Assembly (NCBI RefSeq): GCF_000784835.1
Contig: NZ_JSFH01000004.1
Location: forward strand, 124,001 to 188,000
DNA from: Thermotoga sp. Mc24
GTDB lineage: Bacteria > Thermotogota > Thermotogae > Thermotogales > Thermotogaceae
Reading direction: 5' to 3'
DNA length: 64,000 nucleotides
Under the pieces are notes generated by a model that worked only from the letters and a program-made list of their open reading frames with translations, made no database searches and was not told where the DNA came from. This document shows positions 19,447 through 33,054 of this stretch, piece after piece; position 1 is the stretch's first letter, and every line of letters starts with the position of its first letter. Made by a program: the position numbers and the translations under genes.

Positions 19447-19494
19447 AAACCTACCACTTACCTACCACTTACCTACCACCCGGGTGGTAAGTTG
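19447..19494. repeat. Tandem DnaA-box cluster with terminal inverted box
   Basis: Three plus-strand boxes start at 19447, 19458 and 19469, exactly 11 bases apart. An oppositely oriented box follows at 19483-19494. The last two face each other across CCGG, giving an inverted repeat of about 26 bases. The 11-base step places successive boxes on the same helix face. Confidence 0.85.
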
Positions 19495-19566
19495 CAGACA
19501 TCATTAAAAGTCTCATCAAAAGCTTATTCAAAAATTTCAATCCTTGAAACCTACCACCTGTGTACC

Positions 19567-19592
19567 TTATTATTTACTACTACTAATAATAG
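19567..19592. other. DnaA-trio-like unwinding element
   Basis: Eight bases after the perfect DnaA box at 19547-19558 comes an A/T-rich triplet run (TTATTATT, then TACTACTACTAATAATAG at 19575-19592). Read on the complementary strand it is a series of 3'-GAT/AAT-5' triplets. That is the strand-binding 'DnaA-trio' arrangement described next to DnaA boxes in other bacterial origins. It is the best candidate for where the duplex first opens. Confidence 0.65.
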
Positions 19593-19601
19593 CAGTATAA
19601 T
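19573..19601 (+). promoter_or_regulatory. yceD-rpmF promoter overlapping the origin's unwinding element
   Basis: -35 TTTACT (19573-19578), 17-base spacer, -10 TATAAT (19596-19601). It would start transcription near 19608, just ahead of the ribosome site AGAGGTGGT of yceD. The spacer consists of the triplet array. Confidence 0.6.
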
Positions 19602-19625
19602 TGATCTGAAAAGAGGTGGTAAAAA

Positions 19626-20174
19626 ATGAACTGGAAGGTAGAACTCTCGGAAATAGAAAAGAAGAAACGCTTTTTTTTGGAGGGCATTTTCGAAAAAGAC
19701 GGTATAGAACTCGATGTTGGTTTTTGCCGATTCCTAGAACCTGTTCGGGTAAAAATGGTCGTTGCAAAGACGAAAGATGGTTTCACCGTCGGTGGATATG
19801 TTCACACGGCAATAGAACATCCCTGTGCCAGATGTCTTGAACCCGCTCGTGTCGAAATAAGAGGAGTTATAGAAGCTCTCTATCTACCGGAAAGCATGAG
19901 GAAAAATGTAAAAGAAGAGAAACTTGAATCTTTGAAAAACATCGTATACTATCATGAAACGGAATTTGATCTGTCAGAAAGAATCATTGAAGCGATAGTG
20001 GTTGACATTCCAGAAAAAGTTCTGTGCAATCCAGACTGTAAAGGACTATGCCCTTACTGCGGTGCTAATCTGAATGAAGAGCCCGATCACAAATGTGATA
20101 AAATTCCTGTAGTCGATAGCAGATTCGAAATTCTTGCCGGGTTAAGAAATAAACTCAAAAACAGGGAGGTATAA
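19626..20174 (+). CDS. yceD: YceD family protein (DUF177), precedes rpmF
   Basis: 182-residue DUF177 protein; in most bacteria it sits directly upstream of ribosomal protein L32, as here. Family landmarks are HPCARCLEPARVEI and the C-terminal CNPDCKGLCPYCGANLNEE, with two Cys-x2-Cys pairs that may bind zinc. Plant and bacterial relatives are implicated in 23S rRNA accumulation; the role here is inferred. The ribosome site is GAGGTGGT 6 bases before the ATG. It opens the rightward operon that leads away from the origin. Confidence 0.88.
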   Translation: MNWKVELSEIEKKKRFFLEGIFEKDGIELDVGFCRFLEPVRVKMVVAKTKDGFTVGGYVHTAIEHPCARCLEPARVEIRGVIEALYLPESMRKNVKEEKLESLKNIVYYHETEFDLSERIIEAIVVDIPEKVLCNPDCKGLCPYCGANLNEEPDHKCDKIPVVDSRFEILAGLRNKLKNREV

Positions 20175-20177
20175 AGG

Positions 20178-20360
20178 ATGGCTGTTCCAAAGCAAAAAAG
20201 GTCAAGATCGAGAACACACCACAAGAGAGCAAAGATCTACAGAGCGATAAGTGTGCCTCTTGAGAAATGTCCAAACTGTGGAGAATACAAGATGCCACAC
20301 AGAGTTTGTCTGCACTGCGGCTATTACAAGGGAAGACAGGTGCTTGAGATATCGGAGTGA
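20178..20360 (+). CDS. rpmF: 50S ribosomal protein L32
   Basis: 60-residue ribosomal protein. The N-terminus AVPKQKRSRSRTHHKRA is the L32 signature. A zinc ribbon follows, with CPNC and CLHC cysteine pairs. It is separated from yceD by three bases and from plsX by four, so it belongs to one operon. Confidence 0.97.
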   Translation: MAVPKQKRSRSRTHHKRAKIYRAISVPLEKCPNCGEYKMPHRVCLHCGYYKGRQVLEISE

Positions 20361-20364
20361 TAGA

Positions 20365-21348
20365 GTGAAAATAGCGATCGATGTAATGGGTGGTGACAGG
20401 GCGCCCGATGAAATTTTGAAGGGCGCTCTTTTGGCTTCAAAAGAGGTTGAAGGAGAGATAGTACTAATCGGGCCTGAGGAAATTGTGAAGAACAGAGGGC
20501 TTCCCTGTGTTTTCGCCTCTGAGACTGTTAAAATGGACGATTCCCCTTTGGAAGTTCTCAGAAAGAAGAATTCTTCAATGCACGTGGGCTTGAAATTACT
20601 CTCCGAAGGAAAAGTGGACGCGTTTGTGAGTGCTGGCGCTACCGGGCCCCTCTTTCTTGGTGCCACTTCGATTGTTGGTAAACTGGAAGGCATTGAAAGG
20701 CCAGCTCTCGGAGTAGCCGTACCTTCACTCAAAGGAGCCACCGTTCTCATCGATGCCGGAGCGAATGCTAGGGTCAGGCCAGAGCATCTGGTTGATTTTG
20801 CTTTCATGGGAATCGTTTACTCCAAAGTTCTGGGAACGGAAAGTCCAAAGGTTGGCCTTCTGAATATGGGATCTGAGGAAAACAAAGGACCGGATGATAT
20901 CAAAAGAGCTTATCAGCTTTTGAAGGAGTTTCTCGGGGATACGTTTTTTGGAAACGTTGAAGGCCATGATATAAACCTTGGCACTGTTGATGTTGTGGTG
21001 GCCGATGGTTTCTCAGGGAACGTCGCGTTGAAAACCATGGAGGGTACTGCAAAGTTGATCACGAGTGTGTTGAAGGAGTCTATAAAGGATGGAGGATTTC
21101 TTTCTCTTCTTGGGGCGCTTCTCATGAAAAGAAGTTTTGACAAGATGAAAGAGAAACTCGACCCCAGGTCCTATGGAGGTACCTTCATACTGGGAGTGAA
21201 AGGAATCGTCGTGAAAGCGCATGGATCTTCGGATGCAAAAGCCATAAAGCATGCCATAAAAGTTGCGGAGAAGGGTATTAGAATGAACATCGTTCAGGAG
21301 ATAGAGAGGGGGATTTCCCATGTGCGGAATAGTGGGGATGGTCGGTGA
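20365..21348 (+). CDS. plsX: Phosphate acyltransferase PlsX
   Basis: 327-residue enzyme forming acyl-phosphate from acyl-ACP for phospholipid synthesis. It begins KIAIDVMGGDRAPDE, the PlsX signature. It continues with SAGATGPLFLGA, LIDAGANA, and NLGTVDVVVADGFSGNVALKTMEG. The GTG at 20365 is chosen because it gives the family length and the start MKIAIDVMGGD, with GGAGTG just upstream. Longer in-frame starts would run through rpmF. It overlaps glmS by 29 bases. Confidence 0.95.
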   Translation: MKIAIDVMGGDRAPDEILKGALLASKEVEGEIVLIGPEEIVKNRGLPCVFASETVKMDDSPLEVLRKKNSSMHVGLKLLSEGKVDAFVSAGATGPLFLGATSIVGKLEGIERPALGVAVPSLKGATVLIDAGANARVRPEHLVDFAFMGIVYSKVLGTESPKVGLLNMGSEENKGPDDIKRAYQLLKEFLGDTFFGNVEGHDINLGTVDVVVADGFSGNVALKTMEGTAKLITSVLKESIKDGGFLSLLGALLMKRSFDKMKEKLDPRSYGGTFILGVKGIVVKAHGSSDAKAIKHAIKVAEKGIRMNIVQEIERGISHVRNSGDGR

Positions 21349-23140
21349 GAATTTGAAACTCGAAGATCTCGTAATATCTCTTCAGAAACTCGAATACAGA
21401 GGTTACGATTCGGCGGGTATCGCTTATTTGGGAGATAATTTCGGAGTGTACAAAAAGAAGGGAAGGATAGATGTCCTAAGGAACGGGCTCAAACAAAAGC
21501 TGAACGATAGATTCTTTGTTGGAATCGCTCACACGAGGTGGGCCACACATGGTGAACCGAACGATATAAACGCACATCCTCATATGGATTGTAAAGAAGA
21601 AATTGCGGTGGTCCACAACGGCATAATTGAGAATTATAGAGAAATAAGGGAGTTTCTGGAACAACGGGGACACATTTTTTCATCGGAAACGGATACCGAA
21701 GTGATCGCTCATCTTGTGGAGGAAGAGTTCGAAGGGGATCTGCTCGATGCCGTCCTGAAAGCCGTTAAAAAGTTGAAAGGAGCCTACGCGATCGCAGTTG
21801 TTCACAAAAGTGTTCCTGACACCATTGTTGCTGCAAGGAAAGGCAGTCCCCTTGTCGCTGGAATTGGAAACGGTGTGGGAATTCTTGCGTCGGATGTGAC
21901 TCCCCTTTTGAGGTTTACGAAAGACGTCGTTTTTCTTGAAGACGGCGACGTGATGGTTTTGAGAAAGGATGGATTTGAAGTTTACAACACGGACGGAGTG
22001 AAGCAACAAAGAAAGATTTACCACGTTGACTGGGATGAAAAAGCGGCAGAAAAAGGTGGATACAAGTACTTCATGTACAAGGAAATAATGGAGGATCCGC
22101 AGGCCCTCGTAAATGCACTCGTCGGAAGAGTGAAGAACGATCGACCATTTTTTGAAGAGCTCGAGTACTATGAAGAACTTCTGAAGGGTGCAGATAGAAT
22201 CCGCGTGGTGTCGTGTGGGACCAGTTACTATGCAGGGTTGGTGTTCAAATACTTCCTGGAGAATCACACAGATATAGATGTTGAAATCGAGGTTTCCTCC
22301 GAGTTCAGATACAAAAGGCCTCATATAAAAGAAGGAGATATCCTGATAGCCATCTCACAATCTGGGGAAACGGCAGATACCCTTGAATCCGTTAGGCTTG
22401 CCAAAAAACACGGCGCGAAAATCGTCTCGATTGTGAACGTGGTGGGTTCCACGCTCGACAGAGAATCCGATGTGACACTCTTCATGAACGCGGGTCCTGA
22501 AATAGGAGTTGCCGCGACGAAAACCTACGTGGCTGAACTTGCGGTGTTGTATCTCCTCGGGCTGAAGATAATGGAGATAAACGGCTACTGGGATAGGGAA
22601 GCAGAAGAGATTCTGGACAAGCTCGTTCGTATGCCAGAACTTCTGGAGAACGTGCTGAGAAAGGATCCTCAGATAAGGGAGCTTTCTGAAAAATACAAAG
22701 ATTACAGGAACTTCATGTACATAGGAAGAGGATACGGTTATCCCACTGCACTGGAAGGCGCTTTGAAACTGAAGGAAATAACGTACATACATGCCACAGC
22801 CTATCAGGCGGGCGAACTCAAACATGGTCCCATAGCCCTTCTGGATGTTGATTTTCCAGTTTTCGCTGTGATGCCGGACGATAGTCTGTTCTTCAAAACC
22901 AAGAGCAACGTGATCGAGTCTAAATCGAGGAATGCACCTGTGATTGTTCTGGGAACGGAGGGTAACAGAAGTCTCGAAGAGATCACAGGTGATATCATTC
23001 ATGTTCCCCCAACCCATGAGAGTCTCTATCCGCTCATGATGGCTCCGGTTATACAGCTGTTTGCTTATCATATAGCGGATTTGAAAGGACTGGATCCGGA
23101 TAAGCCCAGAAATCTTGCGAAGAGTGTCACTGTGGAGTGA
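21320..23140 (+). CDS. glmS: Glutamine-fructose-6-phosphate aminotransferase (isomerizing)
   Basis: 606-residue enzyme making glucosamine-6-phosphate, first step to UDP-GlcNAc. The N-terminal class II glutaminase begins Met-Cys-Gly-Ile, so Cys2 is the nucleophile after Met removal. It continues LEYRGYDSAGIAY and AHTRWATHGEPNDINAHPH. Two SIS sugar-isomerase domains follow (RVVSCGTSYYAG, ISQSGETADTLES; IGRGYGYPTALEGALKLKEI). The C-terminus DKPRNLAKSVTVE is standard. The start lies inside the plsX end. No glmS ribozyme is present upstream. Confidence 0.96.
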   Translation: MCGIVGMVGENLKLEDLVISLQKLEYRGYDSAGIAYLGDNFGVYKKKGRIDVLRNGLKQKLNDRFFVGIAHTRWATHGEPNDINAHPHMDCKEEIAVVHNGIIENYREIREFLEQRGHIFSSETDTEVIAHLVEEEFEGDLLDAVLKAVKKLKGAYAIAVVHKSVPDTIVAARKGSPLVAGIGNGVGILASDVTPLLRFTKDVVFLEDGDVMVLRKDGFEVYNTDGVKQQRKIYHVDWDEKAAEKGGYKYFMYKEIMEDPQALVNALVGRVKNDRPFFEELEYYEELLKGADRIRVVSCGTSYYAGLVFKYFLENHTDIDVEIEVSSEFRYKRPHIKEGDILIAISQSGETADTLESVRLAKKHGAKIVSIVNVVGSTLDRESDVTLFMNAGPEIGVAATKTYVAELAVLYLLGLKIMEINGYWDREAEEILDKLVRMPELLENVLRKDPQIRELSEKYKDYRNFMYIGRGYGYPTALEGALKLKEITYIHATAYQAGELKHGPIALLDVDFPVFAVMPDDSLFFKTKSNVIESKSRNAPVIVLGTEGNRSLEEITGDIIHVPPTHESLYPLMMAPVIQLFAYHIADLKGLDPDKPRNLAKSVTVE

Positions 23141-23157
23141 TCTGGAGGTGAAACCAG

Positions 23158-23490
23158 GTGATAGATGTTTTGAGGAAGATCCTGAAAAAGATCTCTGAGA
23201 AAGGCGGAGAGAACCCAGTTGTGCTCGATATGAGAAAAACACCTGTTCCAACGGATTACTTTGTGATTTTTACGGCGAATTCCTACACCCATATGAGGGC
23301 GATGAGGGACGAACTGATCGATCTGATAAAGGAATTGTCGCTACCCTTGATCTACTATGACAAAGGCGAAGAATACGAATGGTTGATCATAGATGCGGGT
23401 AGTGTTGTGATCCACATCTTCACGGAGAAAGGAAGAGATTTCTACGACCTTGAAGGACTCTGGATAGACGCGGACAGGATAAGTGTTTGA
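23158..23490 (+). CDS. rsfS: Ribosomal silencing factor RsfS
   Basis: 110-residue member of the RsfS/Iojap family (DUF143), which binds L14 and blocks subunit joining under starvation. Typical blocks are [51 protein letters not shown] and the terminal YDLEGLW. It starts with GTG at 23158, preceded by GGAGGTG. It lies between glmS and clpX in the same rightward run. Confidence 0.92.
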   Translation: MIDVLRKILKKISEKGGENPVVLDMRKTPVPTDYFVIFTANSYTHMRAMRDELIDLIKELSLPLIYYDKGEEYEWLIIDAGSVVIHIFTEKGRDFYDLEGLWIDADRISV

Positions 23491-23503
23491 GGAGGATGAG
23501 AGA

Positions 23504-25928
<2,425 letters not shown>

Positions 25929-25974
25929 GTCTTTCACCTCCTTCAATAGTGCTTTGTCTACCTCGATAAAAAAA

Positions 25975-26051
25975 TGGTCGGGGCGACTGGACTTGAACCA
26001 GCGACCTCCTGCTCCCAAGGCAGGCGCGCTAGCCACCTGCGCTACGCCCCG
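25975..26051 (-). tRNA. tRNA-Pro (anticodon TGG)
   Basis: Read on the minus strand, a complete cloverleaf can be folded. The 7-base acceptor stem is CGGGGCG/CGCCCCG. The anticodon stem CCTGC/GCAGG encloses the loop CTTGGGA, with TGG at positions 34-36. The T arm contains GGTTCAAGTCC. Discriminator A is followed by an encoded CCA (25975-25977). Confidence 0.96.
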
Positions 26052-26063
26052 ATCCATTTTTAA

Positions 26064-26092
26064 ATGATACCATTAATCTGTCGCCAGTTCAA
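26064..26092 (-). promoter_or_regulatory. Promoter of tRNA-Pro
   Basis: -35 TTGAAC (26087-26092), 17-base spacer, -10 TATCAT (26064-26069) with a TGG extension immediately upstream. Initiation would fall just ahead of the tRNA 5' end. Confidence 0.65.
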
Positions 26093-26152
26093 CTCGTTTT
26101 TTCCTCATTGATATATAATTTATTATAAAAACTCGGGATAGGGTGGAGATTG

Positions 26153-27505
26153 ATGAAGAAAGTTCTCATCGTTGACGACAGCAAATTCTGGCGGCTTGTT
26201 GTTTCTGATATTGTAAAAAATATCAAGAAAGACGTAGAGATCCTCCTTGCAGAGGGTGGAATGGATGGGTTACAGAAGGCTTTGAATCACAGGCCTGACT
26301 ACTTCATCATCGATTACAACATGCCTGATTTTTCTGGACTCTACCTTTCTGTTGTTTTGAGAGAAATGAGAGCTTTCAAAGACGCAGGAATAGTCATATT
26401 GACCGCATCTTCTGACACAGTCAATCCCTTCTGGGCGAAAAAGAGTGGGGCGAACTTGTTCATAAACAAAGGAAAGAAAGAGGAAATCGAGAAAGAACTT
26501 CAGGCTTTTCTGAACACTCCGTACGAGTCTTTCAAAAACCGTGAGAGCGACGAATCTGGAAACGTTTTTCATATCGTTGAAAAGCGATTGAAGAGGGAGA
26601 TTCTTGAGAAAGAAATTCTCTCTTATCTCAGGTACTCCCGCGACGAGCGATACGTGATTTCTCTTCTTGTTATGCTGTTCAGAAATTTCTCCCTGTTCGG
26701 AAGCTTCAGAGTGCTTCTTCTTTCCACAAGTGAAGGAAGGATTTACTCCTTTGGAAAATCGGTTGATAAAGAAGTTCTCAGGAAGTTTCTGATCTCCAAA
26801 CTGGAAAAGCCAACATCTCCATCCTTCTGGTCCTTTTATGGTGTTTTCGGTGAGGGCTCGATTTCGGATGATAACGTTTTTGCAGTCGTGAAAGATGACG
26901 GAACAGAACTCGGGGTTATATTGTTTGAGGATGTTGAAAATCCATTCCTATTGAGAAGTGTTTTAGAGGATTCTCTTTCGAGTCTGATGGTTCTTTTCAG
27001 AAATCTGAACGACTTTCGAGATTACGTGATAGCTTCAGAAACAGACGGATTGACGGGTTTGTTTAACAAGAGGGCAATCATGAGATTTCTGGAAGAAGTT
27101 CTTCGAAACGGAAAAAATATTGCGGTAGCTATGATGGATATAGACGATTTCAAGAAGATAAACGACGCGTTCGGTCATCCGATGGGAGATGAGGTGTTGA
27201 AAACAGTGTCAAACATACTGAGAGAAACTGTTAAGAATGGAAAAGCGGGAAGATACGGTGGAGAGGAGTTCATGGTGGTGTTTGAAACGGGTGAGCGAGA
27301 CGCGGTGGTAAAAACGATGGATAGCATCATGGAGAACATCAGAAATTTCGACTGGCAGAAGATATTCGGAAGTGAAAAGAAAGTAACTCTGAGTGGAGGA
27401 GTTGCGTTTTCAAAGAAAGAGTCCTCACCGGTGGAATTGATAGAGGAAGCTGACAGAAAACTTTACACAGCTAAGCGTTCTGGGAAAGATCGTTACGTGA
27501 TATAA
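26153..27505 (+). CDS. Response regulator with GGDEF diguanylate cyclase domain
   Basis: 450-residue two-component output protein. Residues 1-125 form a receiver domain (KVLIVDDSKFWRLVV; phospho-acceptor aspartate in YFIIDYNMPDFSG; VILTASS). A middle segment of about 150 residues has no clear family. Residues about 295-450 form a GGDEF domain: TDGLTGLFNKRAI, MMDIDDFKKINDAFGHPMGDEVL and active site RYGGEEF. The GGEEF motif and the metal residues are intact, so c-di-GMP synthesis is expected. No partner kinase is adjacent. The ATG at 26153 is preferred over the in-frame TTG at 26150, given GGTGGAG upstream. Confidence 0.88.
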   Translation: MKKVLIVDDSKFWRLVVSDIVKNIKKDVEILLAEGGMDGLQKALNHRPDYFIIDYNMPDFSGLYLSVVLREMRAFKDAGIVILTASSDTVNPFWAKKSGANLFINKGKKEEIEKELQAFLNTPYESFKNRESDESGNVFHIVEKRLKREILEKEILSYLRYSRDERYVISLLVMLFRNFSLFGSFRVLLLSTSEGRIYSFGKSVDKEVLRKFLISKLEKPTSPSFWSFYGVFGEGSISDDNVFAVVKDDGTELGVILFEDVENPFLLRSVLEDSLSSLMVLFRNLNDFRDYVIASETDGLTGLFNKRAIMRFLEEVLRNGKNIAVAMMDIDDFKKINDAFGHPMGDEVLKTVSNILRETVKNGKAGRYGGEEFMVVFETGERDAVVKTMDSIMENIRNFDWQKIFGSEKKVTLSGGVAFSKKESSPVELIEEADRKLYTAKRSGKDRYVI

Positions 27506-27506
27506 T
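27501..27506 (+). promoter_or_regulatory. Extended -10 promoter of the trp operon
   Basis: TATAAT preceded by TGA (TGnTATAAT) at 27498-27506. The TAA stop codon of the GGDEF gene (27503-27505) lies inside this -10 element. Initiation near 27513 leaves only about 20 bases of leader before trpE. There is therefore no room for a leader-peptide attenuator. Confidence 0.55.
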
Positions 27507-27533
27507 AACTGAAAAATCACAGTGGGTGATAGC

Positions 27534-28903
27534 ATGCACGTGCTGAAGCTCGTTTCGGATCTGGAAACACCGGTTTCCACCTTCATGAAGGTTTCCAGAG
27601 GGGAAGAATTCGCTTTCCTGCTCGAAAGCGTGGAGCTCGGTTCCGCTTTCGGAAGGCATTCCTTCATAGGTATAGGTAAAAAAGACGTGCTCGTTTTCGA
27701 AAAGGGAATCTTGAGAACTTCGAATCAGCAGCTCGATTACACTTCCTCTCCTCTCAAGGCGATAAAAGATTGGCTTGAGGTCTATAGATACAGCGTCAAA
27801 CACGACGAACTCCCTTCGTTCAGGGGAGGAGCCGTTGGCTTCGTCAGTTATGACTACATTTCTTACATAGAGAAAGTCAAAGTCAAAGCCTCTGTGTTTC
27901 CCACGTTTTATTTCGTGGTACCCGAGCATCTCATAATATTCGATCACCTGAAGAACAACGTCTTCATCATCAGCGATAGCCCTGAGGAACTCACATCGAA
28001 GGTCTTGAGTCCTTTTGAGGAGAAACCAGAGAAGAACGTTTTTGTGACAGAACCGGAATCGAACTTCGAAAGAGAGCAGTTCTACAAAGTGGTTGAAAAG
28101 GCCAAAAAGTACATTGTAGAAGGTGACATATTCCAGGTGGTTCTCTCCCAGGCTTTCACATTCAAAACGACGCTGGATCCGTTCTACATCTACAGGGCGC
28201 TCAGAATGATCAATCCTTCTCCCTACATGTTTTATCTGAAGTTCGGAGACACGGTCGTTTTGGGATCTTCTCCCGAAACCATGGCGAAGGTGGAAGGAGA
28301 CAAGGCCACTGTGAAGCCAATTGCCGGCACCAGACCGCGGGGAAGAACTGTTGAAGAAGATCTGAAGCTGGAGAGAGAACTTTTGAACGACGAAAAAGAG
28401 ATAGCAGAACACGTTATGCTCGTGGACCTTGGAAGAAACGATCTTGGAAGAGTCTGTAAAGAAGGAACCGTGCGAGTGGAGAAGAAGATGGTTATCGAGA
28501 GGTACTCCCACGTTATGCACATAGTCTCGCAGGTGAGCGGTGAACTGAAGGACGATAAAGATGCTGTGGATGTGTTCGAAGCGACTTTCCCTGCGGGGAC
28601 AGTCTCTGGCGCACCCAAAGTGAGGGCAATGGAGATCATAGAAGAACTCGAACCCACCCCGCGAGGGCCATACGCTGGAGCCGTTGGGTATTTCTCTTTC
28701 CCCGATGATAAGGGAAGGATGAACATGGATTCTGCTATCACCATCAGGTCCTTTTTCTTCAAAGGTAAACAGGGATGGCTCCAGGCAGGAGCGGGTATCG
28801 TTTACGATTCCGTTCCGGAGCGCGAATATCAGGAGACTCTGAACAAACTCAGGGCTTTGTTCAGGAGCCTGGAAGTTGCGCAGAAGATCCAGGGGGGATT
28901 GTT

Positions 28904-28907
<4 letters not shown>
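27534..28907 (+). CDS. trpE: Anthranilate synthase component I
   Basis: 457-residue chorismate-using subunit of anthranilate synthase. Early residues include the tryptophan-feedback site LLESVE. The catalytic half carries the family blocks [90 protein letters not shown] and [13 protein letters not shown]. The ATG at 27534 has GGGTGAT just upstream; an in-frame GTG at 27522 sits inside that site. First gene of trpEGDCFBA. Its last bases overlap the trpGD start. Confidence 0.96.
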
Positions 28908-31882
<2,975 letters not shown>

Positions 31883-31884
31883 GA

Positions 31885-33054
31885 ATGAAAGGTTACTTCG
31901 GTTCTTACGGAGGTCAGTACGTTCCTGAAATTCTCATGCCCGCGCTCGAGGAACTCGAGGCAGCCTACGAGGAAATCATGAAGGATGAATCTTTCTGGAG
32001 GGAGTTCAACGACCTTCTGAGGGATTACGCTGGTCGTCCCACGCCTCTTTACTTTGCCAGAAGGTTGAGTGAAAAGTACGGCGCGAAAGTTTATCTGAAG
32101 CGCGAAGATCTTCTTCACACAGGTGCTCACAAGATAAACAACGCCATAGGTCAGGTGCTTCTCGCGAGGAGAATGGGAAAGACAAGGATAATAGCGGAGA
32201 CAGGGGCGGGACAGCACGGTGTTGCCACCGCGACGGCTGCTGCGCTCTTTGGAATGGAGTGTGTCATATACATGGGCGAAGAAGACACGATCAGACAGAA
32301 ACCCAACGTTGAGAGAATGAAACTCCTCGGTGCAAAAGTGGTTCCCGTGAAGAGTGGAAGCAGAACGCTGAAAGACGCCATAAACGAAGCTCTTCGGGAC
32401 TGGATCACGAACCTTCAAACCACCTATTACGTCATTGGATCCGTCGTGGGTCCTCATCCTTATCCAGTTATCGTGAGGAACTTTCAGAAGGTGATTGGTG
32501 AAGAAACAAAGAAACAGATCCTCGAGAAGGAAGGAAGATTGCCGGATTACATCGTTGCGTGTGTTGGAGGGGGAAGCAACGCCGCCGGTATCTTCTATCC
32601 GTTCATAGATTCCGGTGTGAGACTGATTGGGGTGGAGGCTGGCGGAGAAGGTCTCGAAACCGGCAAGCATGCAGCCTCCCTTCTCAAAGGGAAAGTTGGA
32701 TACCTACATGGGAGTAAAACCTTCGTTCTTCAAGACGATTGGGGCCAGGTTCAGGTGACACACTCGGTTTCGGCGGGACTGGACTATTCCGGTGTAGGTC
32801 CTGAACACGCTTATTGGAGAGAGACTGGAAAAGTTCTGTACGATGCGGTGACGGATGAAGAGGCTCTCGATGCTTTCATCGAACTTTCAAGGCTGGAAGG
32901 GATCATTCCAGCACTCGAAAGCTCGCACGCACTGGCTTATCTGAAAAAGATCGATATAAAGGGTAAGATCGTCGTTGTGAACCTTTCAGGGCGCGGCGAC
33001 AAGGATTTAGAATCAGTTTTGAACCATCCGTACGTCAGGGAGAGGATAAGATGA
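31885..33054 (+). CDS. trpB: Tryptophan synthase beta chain
   Basis: 389-residue PLP enzyme condensing indole with serine. It starts [18 protein letters not shown]. The PLP lysine is in [46 protein letters not shown] (phosphate cup) and the C-terminal [11 protein letters not shown] are intact. The ATG at 31885 is 8 bases after GGAG; a GTG at 31879 overlapping the trpF stop is the alternative. The C-terminus overlaps trpA by four bases. This is the TrpB1 form paired with TrpA. Confidence 0.97.

Larger units (their letters stand above)
19136..19592. other. oriC: Chromosomal replication origin (oriC)
   Basis: The 555 bases between the LUD gene and yceD hold no gene but about ten copies of the Thermotoga DnaA 12-mer AAACCTACCACC. 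Perfect copies on the plus strand are at 19252-19263, 19405-19416 and 19547-19558. One-mismatch copies are at 19447-19458 (+), 19148-19159 (-) and 19298-19309 (-). Weaker copies are at 19136-19147 (-), 19458-19469 (+), 19469-19480 (+) and 19483-19494 (-). Between them lie very AT-rich segments (19160-19250 and 19500-19545). From memory, this 12-mer is the box bound by T. maritima DnaA and defines its origin. dnaA itself is not adjacent. Confidence 0.93.

Noticed and set aside
19136-19558. Repeated 12-mers resembling a CRISPR-like repeat array
   Set aside because: Repeat is only 12 bases, spacing is irregular and orientation alternates. The pattern fits DnaA boxes, and no cas genes are near.
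19615-19626. GGTGGTAAAAAA before yceD as an eleventh DnaA box
   Set aside because: Only 8 of 12 positions match and the GGTGGT part is explained as the yceD ribosome site.
21250-21320. glmS ribozyme upstream of glmS
   Set aside because: The glmS start lies inside plsX, so there is no leader, and no ribozyme core sequence is seen.
25929-26057. Longer reading of the FmdB-type gene running through the tRNA
   Set aside because: The added residues are translated tRNA sequence; a TTG with a good ribosome site defines the shorter gene.
28775-28903. 43-codon N-terminal extension of trpGD
   Set aside because: It lies wholly inside trpE, the residues are unlike any glutaminase, and a TTG with a G-rich site and stop overlap exists at 28904.
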